NCBI GenBank assembly: GCA_021822605.1
Contig: JAKAQL010000001.1
Span: 1 to 64,000, forward strand
DNA from: Actinomycetes bacterium
Lineage (GTDB): Bacteria; Actinomycetota; Acidimicrobiia; Acidimicrobiales; Acidimicrobiaceae
Direction of reading: 5' to 3'
Length of the DNA stretch: 64,000 nt
Below, piece by piece: positions 43,015 to 52,131 of this stretch. The position numbers and the translations under genes were made by a program. The stretch's first letter is position 1. Each line of letters opens with the position of its first letter. The notes beneath the pieces were generated by a model. That model did no database searches. It was not told the DNA's origin and saw only the letters and a program-made list of their open reading frames with translations.

Positions 43015-43272
43015 ATGAGATATCGCATCAACGTGAGAGTGATGCCCAAGAGCGGGATCAGCGACCCCGAGGGCAAGGCCATCTACGATGCTGCCCTTCA
43101 ACTCGGTTATGGTGAGGTCCGTGGCGTCCATGCGGGACGATCTTTTGCGGTGGAGGGTGAGTACGCATCACTCGATGAGGCTCGTAAAAGTGCCGACGAG
43201 CTTGCTGGACGACTGCTCGCAAATCCGGTGATTCAGAGCTATGAGGTCGAAAGCGTTGAGGAGTTGTCATGA
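43015..43272 (+). CDS. purS: FGAM synthase subunit PurS
   Basis: An 85-residue structural subunit that bridges PurL and PurQ in the three-part FGAM synthase. It has the typical small beta-alpha-beta sequence with VMPKSGISDPEGKAIYDAA and GYGEVRGVHAGRSF. GAGGGAGA precedes the ATG at 43015. Its stop overlaps the purQ start (ATGA), so the two are coupled. Confidence 0.95.
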   Translation: MRYRINVRVMPKSGISDPEGKAIYDAALQLGYGEVRGVHAGRSFAVEGEYASLDEARKSADELAGRLLANPVIQSYEVESVEELS

Positions 43273-43928
43273 TCGGGATCGTCGTCTTCCCTGGCTCTAA
43301 CTGTGAGTTCGATGTCATGAGTGCCTACGCAGAACTCGGATGTGAGAGTCAGTTGGTGAGCCATCGAGAACACCAGCTCGATGACTATGAGGCGGTGATT
43401 ATCCCGGGGGGGTTCTCCTATGGGGACTATCTACGCACCGGTGCGATCGCTCGTTTCTCCCCGATCATGGAGACGGTGACGCGTTATGCCAACGAGGGTG
43501 GCCGGGTGCTGGGCATCTGTAACGGTTTCCAGGTACTCACCGAGGCAGGACTGCTGCCGGGAGCGCTGCAACGCAATGCTGGCCTCCAGTTTGTCTGTGG
43601 TGAAGTCCTCGTCAGGGTGGAACAGACCACCTCTGTGCTAACATCGGGTATGGTCCGTGGTGAGGAGTTCTCCCTGCCGATCAACCATTTTGAGGGTAAC
43701 TATACCGCCGATGCGAAGACCCTTGAGCGCCTTGAAGCAGGCGGCCAGGTCGTGCTGCGGTATCTTGATAACCCGAATGGGTCAGCGAACGATATTGCCG
43801 GTGTTGCGAACCCTGAAGGCAATGTGGTTGGTCTCATGCCCCACCCAGAGCGTGCTGGTCTGGGATTCGGTTTGACGGCTCCTGCGAGACAGATGTTGGC
43901 TTCGATGCTTCAGTCGCAGTTTGCCTGA
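43269..43928 (+). CDS. purQ: FGAM synthase glutaminase subunit PurQ
   Basis: Class I glutamine amidotransferase that supplies ammonia to PurL. The 219 residues include IVVFPGSNCEFD at the start, the nucleophile Cys in VLGICNGFQVL near residue 84, and the His/Glu pair in GLMPHPERAG near 195. It is the last gene of the purine cluster; 74 bases separate it from a convergent membrane-protein gene. Confidence 0.97.
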   Translation: MIGIVVFPGSNCEFDVMSAYAELGCESQLVSHREHQLDDYEAVIIPGGFSYGDYLRTGAIARFSPIMETVTRYANEGGRVLGICNGFQVLTEAGLLPGALQRNAGLQFVCGEVLVRVEQTTSVLTSGMVRGEEFSLPINHFEGNYTADAKTLERLEAGGQVVLRYLDNPNGSANDIAGVANPEGNVVGLMPHPERAGLGFGLTAPARQMLASMLQSQFA

Positions 43929-44002
43929 TCGACCAGACACCGAGTACCACAACCCTCATTGCTAGGAGATCCTTCAGTGGTTGGGCTTGGGGCGGTCACA
44001 GT

Positions 44003-46540
44003 TCAACGGCCCTGGTTCGATGGCGATCGATGCCGTAGCGTTTCGAGGAGCCCGTACAGTGCGAGGCCGACAAGGCTAGCAAATGCGAACCACTCCCCGA
44101 CCTGTAGCAACGCTGGGCCATAGGTGATCTCAATCACGCGGGTGCCGGCTGGTACGGTGGCAGACATCAGATCACCGGCTGCGCGATGGATGGGAATTGG
44201 GTGACCATTTGCTGTCGCGTGCCAACCCGGTGCATCAGTGATTCGAATGATCAGTTGTGCCCGATGGGGTGCTCGAACATCGATGACGTAACGCGCATCG
44301 CTCGGGTGACTCGTTGTGTTCACGACATCGCTCCGTTGGTGGACCCTTGATTGGGTCGTTACGGCTCGGGTTTTGGCGGTGGGCTTGGCGAAGCTGAACC
44401 GGTGTGAATTGAGAACCCGAACCACATCGAGTGCCAAGCCACTCGCCGTAACTGTCCCGACGAGCCGAGTGCCCTTCGGAATCGGATTGGGTGGTTGGAC
44501 AATGAGATAACCTATGCCGTAGGCACGAGCTAGGCTCGCCGAGTTGACGATAGGGCTGAACAGGTTGGCCCCTGTCTGGTAGATATCGGTGTGACGTGCT
44601 GGGTAGGCGTTCAGGAAGGCCCGGGGGATCACGGGATCATACATAGCGAACTCGGCGATGCCGTAGGCAAGGTTCATCTCCGGGTACAGGCCAATACCGT
44701 CCCATTGGAAGAGGGTGCACGAGGTCGCCGTCTCACCAGGGGCACAGGGTTGCTTGACGCTGTCGAGACCAACGAGCGAGGTGCCGACGAGCCGCTTAAG
44801 TGCTGTGACCGCTGGTGTGACCGGATAGGTCGTTGGCTCGTAGGAGTTAATTCCCACTCCGGCCACGATAAGAAAAGCTGCCTGCACCGCGAGTAACACA
44901 CCCATCGCCGATCGCACGCGACGCGAGTTCTGTGTTCCAGAGCGTTGATGGGTGTGTTGATGGAGTTGCAGGAGTGCGGCCAAGACTAGGAGCCCCAACA
45001 CCTCCGCTGTCGGCCAGTATAGGGAGCGCTGGCGCAGCGCCGTCGCCTGAGAGGCGGTGAGGTGACCCCCAGGGAGAGCGACGGCACCGATCGATGACCT
45101 TTCCCATAACACAGCGAGGATGATGATCATGATGCTGACCGAGATGGCAAAGGCGATCTTTGTCCTCGGTTCATACCAGTGTCGAAGGAGCAACTCGAGT
45201 CCAAGGCCAGAGAGTAGCGCGATCGCAAATCCGAGCATGGCAAGGATGCGCTGAGGCGCGATGCTCCCAAGGCCGAGGTCGGCAATCAGGTGTTGGATAG
45301 GCGCACCCGAGCCGATCTGATAGGTGACGAGCAGCGCTCCTATCGCCGAGGCGGTGAGCCCGACGACGATGGGGCGGCGCCACCAGACGACGATGGCCGT
45401 GCCGGCCAAGACGAGAGCGATGACTCCGACATAGGCAGCCGTCTCGTAGTAGTTCGAGGATCCGAAGAAGGTGCCATTGGGGAATGCTTTGGTGGCGAAC
45501 GGTAGACCGTCATAGCCCTGGGCCACGAGGAGTGTGAGCGCGTGGAGCGATAGTCCGACACTTGCCCCTTCGCTGTCGCGCACGGAACTCCCTAACGTCT
45601 GGATGCCAGGCAGCCAGAGGGGCATAGCGAGCGCGAGTCCAGCGGCCAAGCCAATCCCGAGTCGCCGGACCCCTGCCCAATCGATCTGGTTGCCACTCAG
45701 GTGCCGCGCAAGTCCAGTGAAGCCAAAGAGCAGCGCGAAGGCCCCTGCCATCAGTACGTAGACTTCAGGGAAGCCGCCATAGATAGAGAAGGCGACGGCG
45801 AGTGCTAGCAGCGCATACCACCTTGCTCGATCACCCGGCTCCGCCCGATAGAGGAGGATCCCAGCAGCGAGAAGCCAGCCTGCCCAGGCGAGTGGACCAC
45901 TGATGGCCCAGCCGAGCCAGCCAGCAAAGGCACCCGAGAGCATTGCGGTGGTACCGGCAAAGGTCGCAGACAGGGGCCTGAGACCTAGCAGCCGTGAGGC
46001 TAGGTAGGTGCCAGTGCCGGCAATCAGGAGCTTCATGGCAACCGTAACCAGATAGGCGAATCGAAGTGGAACGAGATAACCGATGAGGGTCGGTAGAGCG
46101 AGTGGAGCTGATTCAAAATTCAAGAATTGCGGAAGCCCAGTGCCCGATAAGTCGTTCCAGAGCGGAAACTGCCCGTGATGGACGAGCTCCCAATCCAACG
46201 TATTCCAGGCGGTGCCCTGTGTGACGATGTCACCGTTGATGATGCCACGTGGCGCTCTGGCGGCGTGGGCGAGCCGAGTCAAGAGAGAGAGGTGTCGACC
46301 GAGATCCGCTGGACCAAAACCAGCCCCATCCTTGATGGCTGGGGAAAGGTACAGGCCGATCACCACCACAAGGAAGGCAATTCCCGCTAGATCACCGGCG
46401 TAGAGACTCCACAGTGTTCGAAACAGTGTTCGAAGGCGTACTTGTAGGTGCCTATGCGGTGGATCCGGGGCTGGGACTGTGATCAAGCCCAACTCATGAC
46501 TCTGCTCGGGATGGCACGGACGGGTGCGCCCCGATGCCAT
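44003..46540 (-). CDS. YfhO-like polytopic membrane protein
   Basis: An 845-residue membrane protein with many hydrophobic segments from residue ~45 to ~520 and a C-terminal extracytoplasmic domain, closed by one more segment. The layout and the end (APGWHATANGHPIPI, then VPAGTRVIEITYGP) match the YfhO family of GT-C-fold proteins, which transfer sugars from lipid carriers outside the membrane. The first loop carries DIVTQGTAWNTLDWELVHHGQFPLWND, shown in part as ELVHHGQFPLWND; this acidic-loop region is where GT-C enzymes have catalytic Asp or Glu. Start at ATG 46540; the first ~35 residues are polar. Specific role unknown. Confidence 0.72.
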   Translation of the reverse strand: MASGRTRPCHPEQSHELGLITVPAPDPPHRHLQVRLRTLFRTLWSLYAGDLAGIAFLVVVIGLYLSPAIKDGAGFGPADLGRHLSLLTRLAHAARAPRGIINGDIVTQGTAWNTLDWELVHHGQFPLWNDLSGTGLPQFLNFESAPLALPTLIGYLVPLRFAYLVTVAMKLLIAGTGTYLASRLLGLRPLSATFAGTTAMLSGAFAGWLGWAISGPLAWAGWLLAAGILLYRAEPGDRARWYALLALAVAFSIYGGFPEVYVLMAGAFALLFGFTGLARHLSGNQIDWAGVRRLGIGLAAGLALAMPLWLPGIQTLGSSVRDSEGASVGLSLHALTLLVAQGYDGLPFATKAFPNGTFFGSSNYYETAAYVGVIALVLAGTAIVVWWRRPIVVGLTASAIGALLVTYQIGSGAPIQHLIADLGLGSIAPQRILAMLGFAIALLSGLGLELLLRHWYEPRTKIAFAISVSIMIIILAVLWERSSIGAVALPGGHLTASQATALRQRSLYWPTAEVLGLLVLAALLQLHQHTHQRSGTQNSRRVRSAMGVLLAVQAAFLIVAGVGINSYEPTTYPVTPAVTALKRLVGTSLVGLDSVKQPCAPGETATSCTLFQWDGIGLYPEMNLAYGIAEFAMYDPVIPRAFLNAYPARHTDIYQTGANLFSPIVNSASLARAYGIGYLIVQPPNPIPKGTRLVGTVTASGLALDVVRVLNSHRFSFAKPTAKTRAVTTQSRVHQRSDVVNTTSHPSDARYVIDVRAPHRAQLIIRITDAPGWHATANGHPIPIHRAAGDLMSATVPAGTRVIEITYGPALLQVGEWFAFASLVGLALYGLLETLRHRSPSNQGR

Positions 46541-46975
46541 CGATGAACCAGCAGCGTTGAGGATTGCCGGTACGGAATGGAGATCCGTCCGTCTAACCGA
46601 ACAGCCCCCGGGTCTCCGGGTAGTCTCGCGAGCATGATCACAGGCTAGGGTGCAAGCGGCTGGTTACTGCCCAAGGCTAGCACGGGTCCCGGGGTGGCGG
46701 TCCTGCGGCCCATCTATGGATTGCACGTCTGAATGCCAGTCTTGCTGGTGATGTGGCGCTTACCGGTAGCGCTGCGCTCGGCATTGACAGATCCCGTACG
46801 GCCAAGATCGTCTAGCGATGCCTTCGCCAGTGAAGAAGAGACGATCGTCCCTCCTTCGAATCCGTCTCCAGCGCCAAGCCGTGGCAAACGTCACTGGGAG
46901 GCTCGACAGATAGGATGGTGCCGGAAGTTGTGCCTGTAGCCGGAGAACCACTCGTTCTCGGTTGATGTTGGTTAG
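46541..46975. other. Divergent promoter region of two membrane-protein genes
   Basis: About 435 bases without a gene, between two divergently read YfhO-like genes. No clear promoter or operator recognised. Confidence 0.4.
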
Positions 46976-49402
46976 GTGGTTGTGGTTCATACGCAGGAGA
47001 GATCGGCTCGCCGGAGTGCTTGGTCTCGCCACCTCATCGCGCTGGCGTTCTTTCTGGTGCTGCTCGGCGTGATCTATGGTCCGGTCGTGCTTGGCCATGC
47101 CGCATTGAAGACGGACACAGATTGGCCGACTGGACCGTTGTTTGTGATTGACCCAAGCGCGGGTGGCTATATTAGCCTTCCACTTGAGCAGCTGGGCCTC
47201 CAAGCATGGCTTCACCTACAGTTGCCCTTCATCGACCCCTACCAGGCCTTTGGGATTCCACTGCTTGCATCCCAAGGCGTCCCTGTCTTCCCGCCTGAAC
47301 TCATCGTGCATCTGTTGTTGTCCTCGAACTACTCCATCTGGAACATTCTTCGACTGCTGGCGCTGAGCTTTGGTACCTATCTCCTCGCCACCTCCTTTGG
47401 CCAATCACTGATCGCGGCGATTGGGGCCGGTGTCGGGGTCAGTCTTGCCGGCGTTGTGCCTCCCAATATCAACTTGGAGATGCTCAATCCCCTCATGGTG
47501 CTGCCCTTTGTGCTCTTGAGTCTTCGGTACCTCACGGATCCAGCGAAGCCACGCAAGACTGTGTACACCCTAGGTTTTGCGACAAGTGTGTTCTTCCTCG
47601 CTACCTCCGGCTTTCAGGAAGCATTACCGCTGTTGGCACTCGTCATCCTCATCTTTGCCGTGGCCATGATTATCCATTTTGGGACATTTGCCGACAGACT
47701 GAGAGTTTGGCTAACCCTTGGATCAGGGACCTTCGGGGTTCTGATCGGAAGTATCGGCCTTCTCCCTACGCTGAGCGCTGTCAGCGCTGGGATGGGAGAG
47801 AATGGGCCGCTCAAGTATCTTGGGTCCGTCCCTCCCTTTTGGTTGGCCACCTTGAGCTTGCCTCATATCTCAGGACCAGGCCTGGTTGCTCAGCCAACGA
47901 ATTTGGGTCAAGCGGTGTGGGTGCTTGGCACTCCGGTGCTCGGGCTGGTCATTGTCCTGGCGGTGTTTGGAGTACTACGCCATCGCAGTGCGTCACTGTG
48001 GTATGTTGGACCAAGTCTGTTCTTAGTGGCGTTTGGTATCCTGGGCTACGCGAATCTGCTCGGTGTGCTCGATGTGTTCGGGTTCTTTCCCTTTGATTCG
48101 ATCAACATGTTGCGCGTCTTGGGATTCGCCTGGTGGTTGCCTTGGTGTCTATTGTTGGGTTTCGTCATCTCGGTCGCGAGATCCTTCAAGTTGTACGAGA
48201 TCATCGTATCCTTGCTGGTGGCTATCGCCTTTGACCTGGTGTTGTATGCCCATTTCGAGACCGCCCTCCATGTCGCGAATCAGGTGGATGGTCTGGGGGC
48301 CGCGCGCCATGCCCTCTACTTGGCCAGTGTGACACTCGTGGTGTTCGCACTCGGGATTTGGAGTGCCAAGGCCATCGGCAGTGGAGCGTTAGCAGCCCTT
48401 GTTTTTGTAGTGGTGACGGTCTTGCTGCTTCCGACGAATTTTTTTCCACCGCAGGCGGGCACCTCTTTGAATCATCTCCATGGGGGTACCATCTCTCAGT
48501 CTGACAACCTCACCTTCGACCCTGGGGAGTGGCAGCTGCCAACCGATGTGAACTCAGTGCAGGTATTTGGCCCGATTCTCCCTAAGCCTTATAGCGCGAT
48601 TGTGGCGGCTCTTATCCCGGCGAACCTCACCACCACGGGGTTGAACGGAGTAGATGTTGGACAACCAACGCTGTTTGGAGCTATTGCCACAGCTCATCTT
48701 GTGACGATCCTGCGAAGCCTCGGTGTCAATGAGATCGCTAGCACTCAGGCATTTGCGCCAACAGGGGTTGGGCTGATACCGAGGTGTTCGGTGGCCTCCC
48801 CCCTCCTTGCTCGCGATGACGGCCTGTGTGCGATGGGCCGCGGTAAGTTCGTCGGTGGTAGTCGATCTGACTCCAATTTTCTCTACAAACTCGTAGGAGT
48901 GGATCCGATCCTTGTGCCTGAGGCACACGGTGTGAGTGTGCCAACTGCTACGGCTGGCCTTGATCGTGTCCTCAACGCTATCCATGATGACGGTGGAGTG
49001 CTACCAGACAGGGTCTACTTGACGGGCACCCGTGGTATCCCACAGTTCGCTCACGGTGTCGTTGGAGTGAGTAGGAAGGCGACCACAGAGTCGGTCACGG
49101 TGCGGGCTCGAGCGCGTACTGCTGGTTTGGTGGTCATGCGCGACACCTATCTAGCTGGTATGCACTGTCAGGTCAACGGGACGTTCGAGCGCTGTTATCC
49201 AGTCGATGGTGGACTTTGGACGGCCGTTCACATTCCAGCTGGCACCTCGGTGACGACACTCGGCTATGTTGGCGTTGGCGTGAGAGTGGAGTTTGTGATC
49301 GGGGTGATCGGAATAATGGTGCTAGCGCTTGGGTGGCTGGGGGTGCTGTTCGTCTCGAGTCGTGACCACTTTGGGAGCCACGTCGATTCCTTGGTTCCAT
49401 GA
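46976..49402 (+). CDS. YfhO-like polytopic membrane protein (second, divergent)
   Basis: An 808-residue protein with many membrane segments up to residue ~500, a C-terminal extracytoplasmic part and a final membrane helix (FVIGVIGIMVLALGWLGVLFV region). An early loop has GGYISLPLEQLGLQAWLHLQLPFIDPYQAFGIPLL, of which LPFIDPYQAFGIPLL parallels the FPLWND loop of the divergent neighbour. The end has MHCQVNGTFERC and IPAGTSVTTLGYV, a weakened form of the YfhO C-terminal pattern. GTG start with no strong ribosome site. It may be a lipid-linked-sugar glycosyltransferase; substrate unknown. Confidence 0.65.
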   Translation: MVVVHTQERSARRSAWSRHLIALAFFLVLLGVIYGPVVLGHAALKTDTDWPTGPLFVIDPSAGGYISLPLEQLGLQAWLHLQLPFIDPYQAFGIPLLASQGVPVFPPELIVHLLLSSNYSIWNILRLLALSFGTYLLATSFGQSLIAAIGAGVGVSLAGVVPPNINLEMLNPLMVLPFVLLSLRYLTDPAKPRKTVYTLGFATSVFFLATSGFQEALPLLALVILIFAVAMIIHFGTFADRLRVWLTLGSGTFGVLIGSIGLLPTLSAVSAGMGENGPLKYLGSVPPFWLATLSLPHISGPGLVAQPTNLGQAVWVLGTPVLGLVIVLAVFGVLRHRSASLWYVGPSLFLVAFGILGYANLLGVLDVFGFFPFDSINMLRVLGFAWWLPWCLLLGFVISVARSFKLYEIIVSLLVAIAFDLVLYAHFETALHVANQVDGLGAARHALYLASVTLVVFALGIWSAKAIGSGALAALVFVVVTVLLLPTNFFPPQAGTSLNHLHGGTISQSDNLTFDPGEWQLPTDVNSVQVFGPILPKPYSAIVAALIPANLTTTGLNGVDVGQPTLFGAIATAHLVTILRSLGVNEIASTQAFAPTGVGLIPRCSVASPLLARDDGLCAMGRGKFVGGSRSDSNFLYKLVGVDPILVPEAHGVSVPTATAGLDRVLNAIHDDGGVLPDRVYLTGTRGIPQFAHGVVGVSRKATTESVTVRARARTAGLVVMRDTYLAGMHCQVNGTFERCYPVDGGLWTAVHIPAGTSVTTLGYVGVGVRVEFVIGVIGIMVLALGWLGVLFVSSRDHFGSHVDSLVP

Positions 49403-49556
49403 ATCACGCATGAGCAAAACATGCCAAGAGGAGCGCAGGCTCACAGCAATCTCTTTCACACCCCTTTGAGGAGACCCCCATTTCGCGTAGGTCATGGCAT
49501 CTTCCTTGGTTGCAGATGCGCGGAATCCGTACCCAAGCCTGGTTGCAACAATGTCG

Positions 49557-49991
49557 CTACGTTGGAGTGAAACTCGCCAGTGGAGCATGGAGGAATGCTC
49601 CAGCACGTCGCCTTCGTGACAAGGTGACCTTATCTTGTTGCGCAAATGCCACCAATTGCTGTTGCGGTTCCTCGTCACCGACCACGAGCGCCAGTACTCG
49701 CGAACCCGTTGCCTTCACGAGAAGAAGAGCACGTGTGTATGCCCGTGTGATGACGTGGTGGTCGCCGGTGATGGAGGCCTCTGCGGTAGCGTAGACATGC
49801 TCACCTTCGTGGGTAGATCCCTCGAGAATCACTTCGAGGAGGTCGAGTTCAGCCTCCTCGGCCTCCATGAGATGAACTGAGAGTTCGTAGCGTTCGTTGC
49901 CAGCGATGGTACGTACAGCAGTCATGTCCTTGCGGCGGACGAAAGCACGGGGCTGCGCCACGATCTCCCTCTCGAGATCTCGGTTCTCCAT
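49557..49991 (-). CDS. Hypothetical protein, 144 residues
   Basis: Not recognised. The sequence reads like a soluble alpha/beta protein: basic start (RAFVRRKDMTAVRTIAGNERYELSVHL in part), an acidic helix (MEAEEAELDLLEVILEG), then THEGEHVYATAEASI and ALLLVKATGSRVLALVVGDEE, and a basic tail with SRRRRAGAF. GGAG lies 9 bases before the ATG. No operon partner is evident. Coding status is moderately supported by composition only. Confidence 0.45.
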   Translation of the reverse strand: MENRDLEREIVAQPRAFVRRKDMTAVRTIAGNERYELSVHLMEAEEAELDLLEVILEGSTHEGEHVYATAEASITGDHHVITRAYTRALLLVKATGSRVLALVVGDEEPQQQLVAFAQQDKVTLSRRRRAGAFLHAPLASFTPT

Positions 49992-50079
49992 GCGGCCGAC
50001 TCCGTTCTCGATCCGATCAAGACAGGTTTCAATCCGGTCGGGACGTCTTTTATCCGGTCCATTGGATCAGTGGGAGCTG

Positions 50080-50469
50080 TCATTTAGACGTCCGTTCGTT
50101 AAATACCGCGAGCAGGTCCAATGCCCTAGCAATCTTTTCGTCAATGATTGCAATCAGGCGAGAGTTCGCTGCCTCGCTCCGGTAGGGCCTGGAGGCGATG
50201 CCCCCCAAGAGCTCTGCGCGGACAGCCTCCCCCCACTCAGGCTTTCCGCTGTGTGCCTTCAGTAGGTCACTGGTCAAGTTGATGACCGCTATTCCAGCGA
50301 TTTTAGCTGGTGCCGTGCAACCCTGCTGAGCGGGCTGTGGATCATGACGACCCCCCCGGTGAATGCCTAGCAGCAAGCGCAGTGCGAGCGCATTGTGCCG
50401 GGCCAGCAGGAAAGACCAGCGTGAAAGACCAAAGATCAGAGCGATCGGTGTCTCGGCCATCGATCTCAT
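50080..50469 (-). CDS. Hypothetical protein coupled to the PhzF-family gene
   Basis: A 129-residue product of unknown function whose ATG overlaps the stop of the PhzF-family gene (ATGA), suggesting translational coupling. A hydrophobic first third (IALIFGLSRWSFLLARHNALALRLLLG in part) is followed by a polar helical part with GEAVRAELLGGIASRPYRSEAANSRL, shown in part as WGEAVRAELLGGIA. No domain recognised. Confidence 0.45.
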   Translation of the reverse strand: MRSMAETPIALIFGLSRWSFLLARHNALALRLLLGIHRGGRHDPQPAQQGCTAPAKIAGIAVINLTSDLLKAHSGKPEWGEAVRAELLGGIASRPYRSEAANSRLIAIIDEKIARALDLLAVFNERTSK

Positions 50470-51239
50470 TCGATCATCAGTTCAAGACGTCCAACCGTGA
50501 CGCAACGGCCACCTAACGTCACACGATCACCCTTGACGCTCATTGATACGAAGCCGCCCCGCGGAGATGCCTGTTCACCGTAGAGCCGATTCTTGCCAAG
50601 TCGTTGACCCCAGTACGCAGCCAGCGTGCAGTGTGCGGAACCGGTCACTGGATCTTCGAGGACCCCGACGTTGGGTGCGAAAACTCGGCTGACGCAGTCG
50701 ATCGTTGGTTGTTCAGACGGAGCGGTGATGATCACACAACGAGTACCTGCACGACTGAGGATGACGGGGTCTGGAGTGTACGATTTGACGCTGTCGGGGT
50801 CATCGACGACGATCAGGAGGTCGAAGAGGCCCCTGCCAGTCCAGACAGGGGCGAGATGAGAGTACTCCGGGAGCGGGTCAATCGCCGTCGGTGGATCGAG
50901 TGGAAAATCCATGTTGATCTCGCCGTTATCACCTCGCGAACAGGTGAGTATTCCACTCGCGGTATGGAAGGCTGCCTCGCCACCGAGCACGTGAGCTGAG
51001 GCTAGGGTAGCGTGTCCACAGAGCGCGACCTCGGTCGTCGGGGTGAACCATCGGAGGTCATAGGCGCCATCCGGGCGAGGGACACAAAAGGCGGTCTCGG
51101 AGAGGTTTATCTCGGCGGCGATCGCCTGTAGATATGAGTCCCCAGGGAAATAGTCGCAGAGCGCGACAGCGGCCGGATTGCCGGTGAATGGCCGAGTTGC
51201 AAAGGCATCGATGAGCATTAATTCCGAGATGAGGGGCAT
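50466..51239 (-). CDS. PhzF-family isomerase/epimerase-like protein
   Basis: A 257-residue soluble protein of the diaminopimelate-epimerase fold. Family marks are DAFATRPFTGNPAAV at the start, the catalytic Glu in INLSETAF, the GHATLASAHV turn and EDPVTGSAHCTLAAYWG in the second half. PhzF itself acts in phenazine synthesis, but most relatives have unknown substrates and no phenazine genes are nearby. First gene of a probable two-gene unit. Confidence 0.88.
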   Translation of the reverse strand: MPLISELMLIDAFATRPFTGNPAAVALCDYFPGDSYLQAIAAEINLSETAFCVPRPDGAYDLRWFTPTTEVALCGHATLASAHVLGGEAAFHTASGILTCSRGDNGEINMDFPLDPPTAIDPLPEYSHLAPVWTGRGLFDLLIVVDDPDSVKSYTPDPVILSRAGTRCVIITAPSEQPTIDCVSRVFAPNVGVLEDPVTGSAHCTLAAYWGQRLGKNRLYGEQASPRGGFVSMSVKGDRVTLGGRCVTVGRLELMIE

Positions 51240-52131
51240 GATGCGATTCTATCGCCCCTAGGGGCGTCGTCTCGGATATCGCCGATAAGGTGTCATGCAC
51301 CTGAAGAGCCACCCCATTGTGGTTGTGGATCCAAAGTAGACCGAAGCTCTAGCGATCTCGCGTCAGGTCGTGGGCCTGCTAGACCTTGAGTAAGGTGCGG
51401 GGGCTCGGCTGTCGTGACCAAAAATTCCGACTGTCAATCGACTCTCTGGCATCAACGACGAGAACCCAGCCTCAGCCTCTACTCCGGAGTCAACGGCGCT
51501 GATGATCAATCGTGGGGCCCCACTGACCAAACACCTCCATCGGGAGTCACGAACGGGAATGGTCTCTACCTGACTGGGTCAACCATTGTCGGTCGTCCGG
51601 ACTGACCAACCCTCCCCTCCAGCGACTACCACGTTCCAGGGCCGCCATCCGAGACGTTACTGATCGGCAACAATGATGACCGACCTTCCGGTAAGATAGG
51701 GGAAGTACCAAGATGGGAACTCACAAATAAGCGCTTCTCGAGAGGTGCCAAGATTGTCACGATCGTCAAGTCTCAGCCGTCTTTGCCGACGGCACTTGGG
51801 CGCGAATGAGCAAGTGTACTCGACTGGCGAACCTCTTTACATCGTGTTCGTTACCGCAACGAATAGGCAAAGCACTCGGGACATTACCTGTTTACCGCGT
51901 TGGCTGTTGTGACAGCACGAGTGTGCTGACGGTGATTGTCGTCCGGAACTCATCCTGAGGGCCTTCATGCTGCACATGTTTCTTTCGGGCAGTGCGTCGG
52001 GTCCTACCCGCGATTCCTCCTCAGAGGATGGCGAGATATCTTGAGGTGTGTTCCGAAAGAAAAGCTTTGTTTTCGCCACACGCTGCTTGTCTCTGTGCTA
52101 TCATCGTCTTGATTGAGAGAAAGGGGGGTCC
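51240..52131. other. Intergenic region upstream of the S53 peptidase
   Basis: About 890 bases without a convincing gene; short frames show no domains. The last part contains the peptidase ribosome site. No clear promoter boxes recognised. Confidence 0.4.

Noticed and set aside
46840-46880. A TTCGAATCC string suggestive of a tRNA T-arm
   Set aside because: No acceptor stem, anticodon arm or D-arm could be drawn around it.
51414-51605. A 63-codon frame upstream of the S53 peptidase
   Set aside because: No ribosome site, no domain; could be a relic of a secreted protein but cannot be supported.
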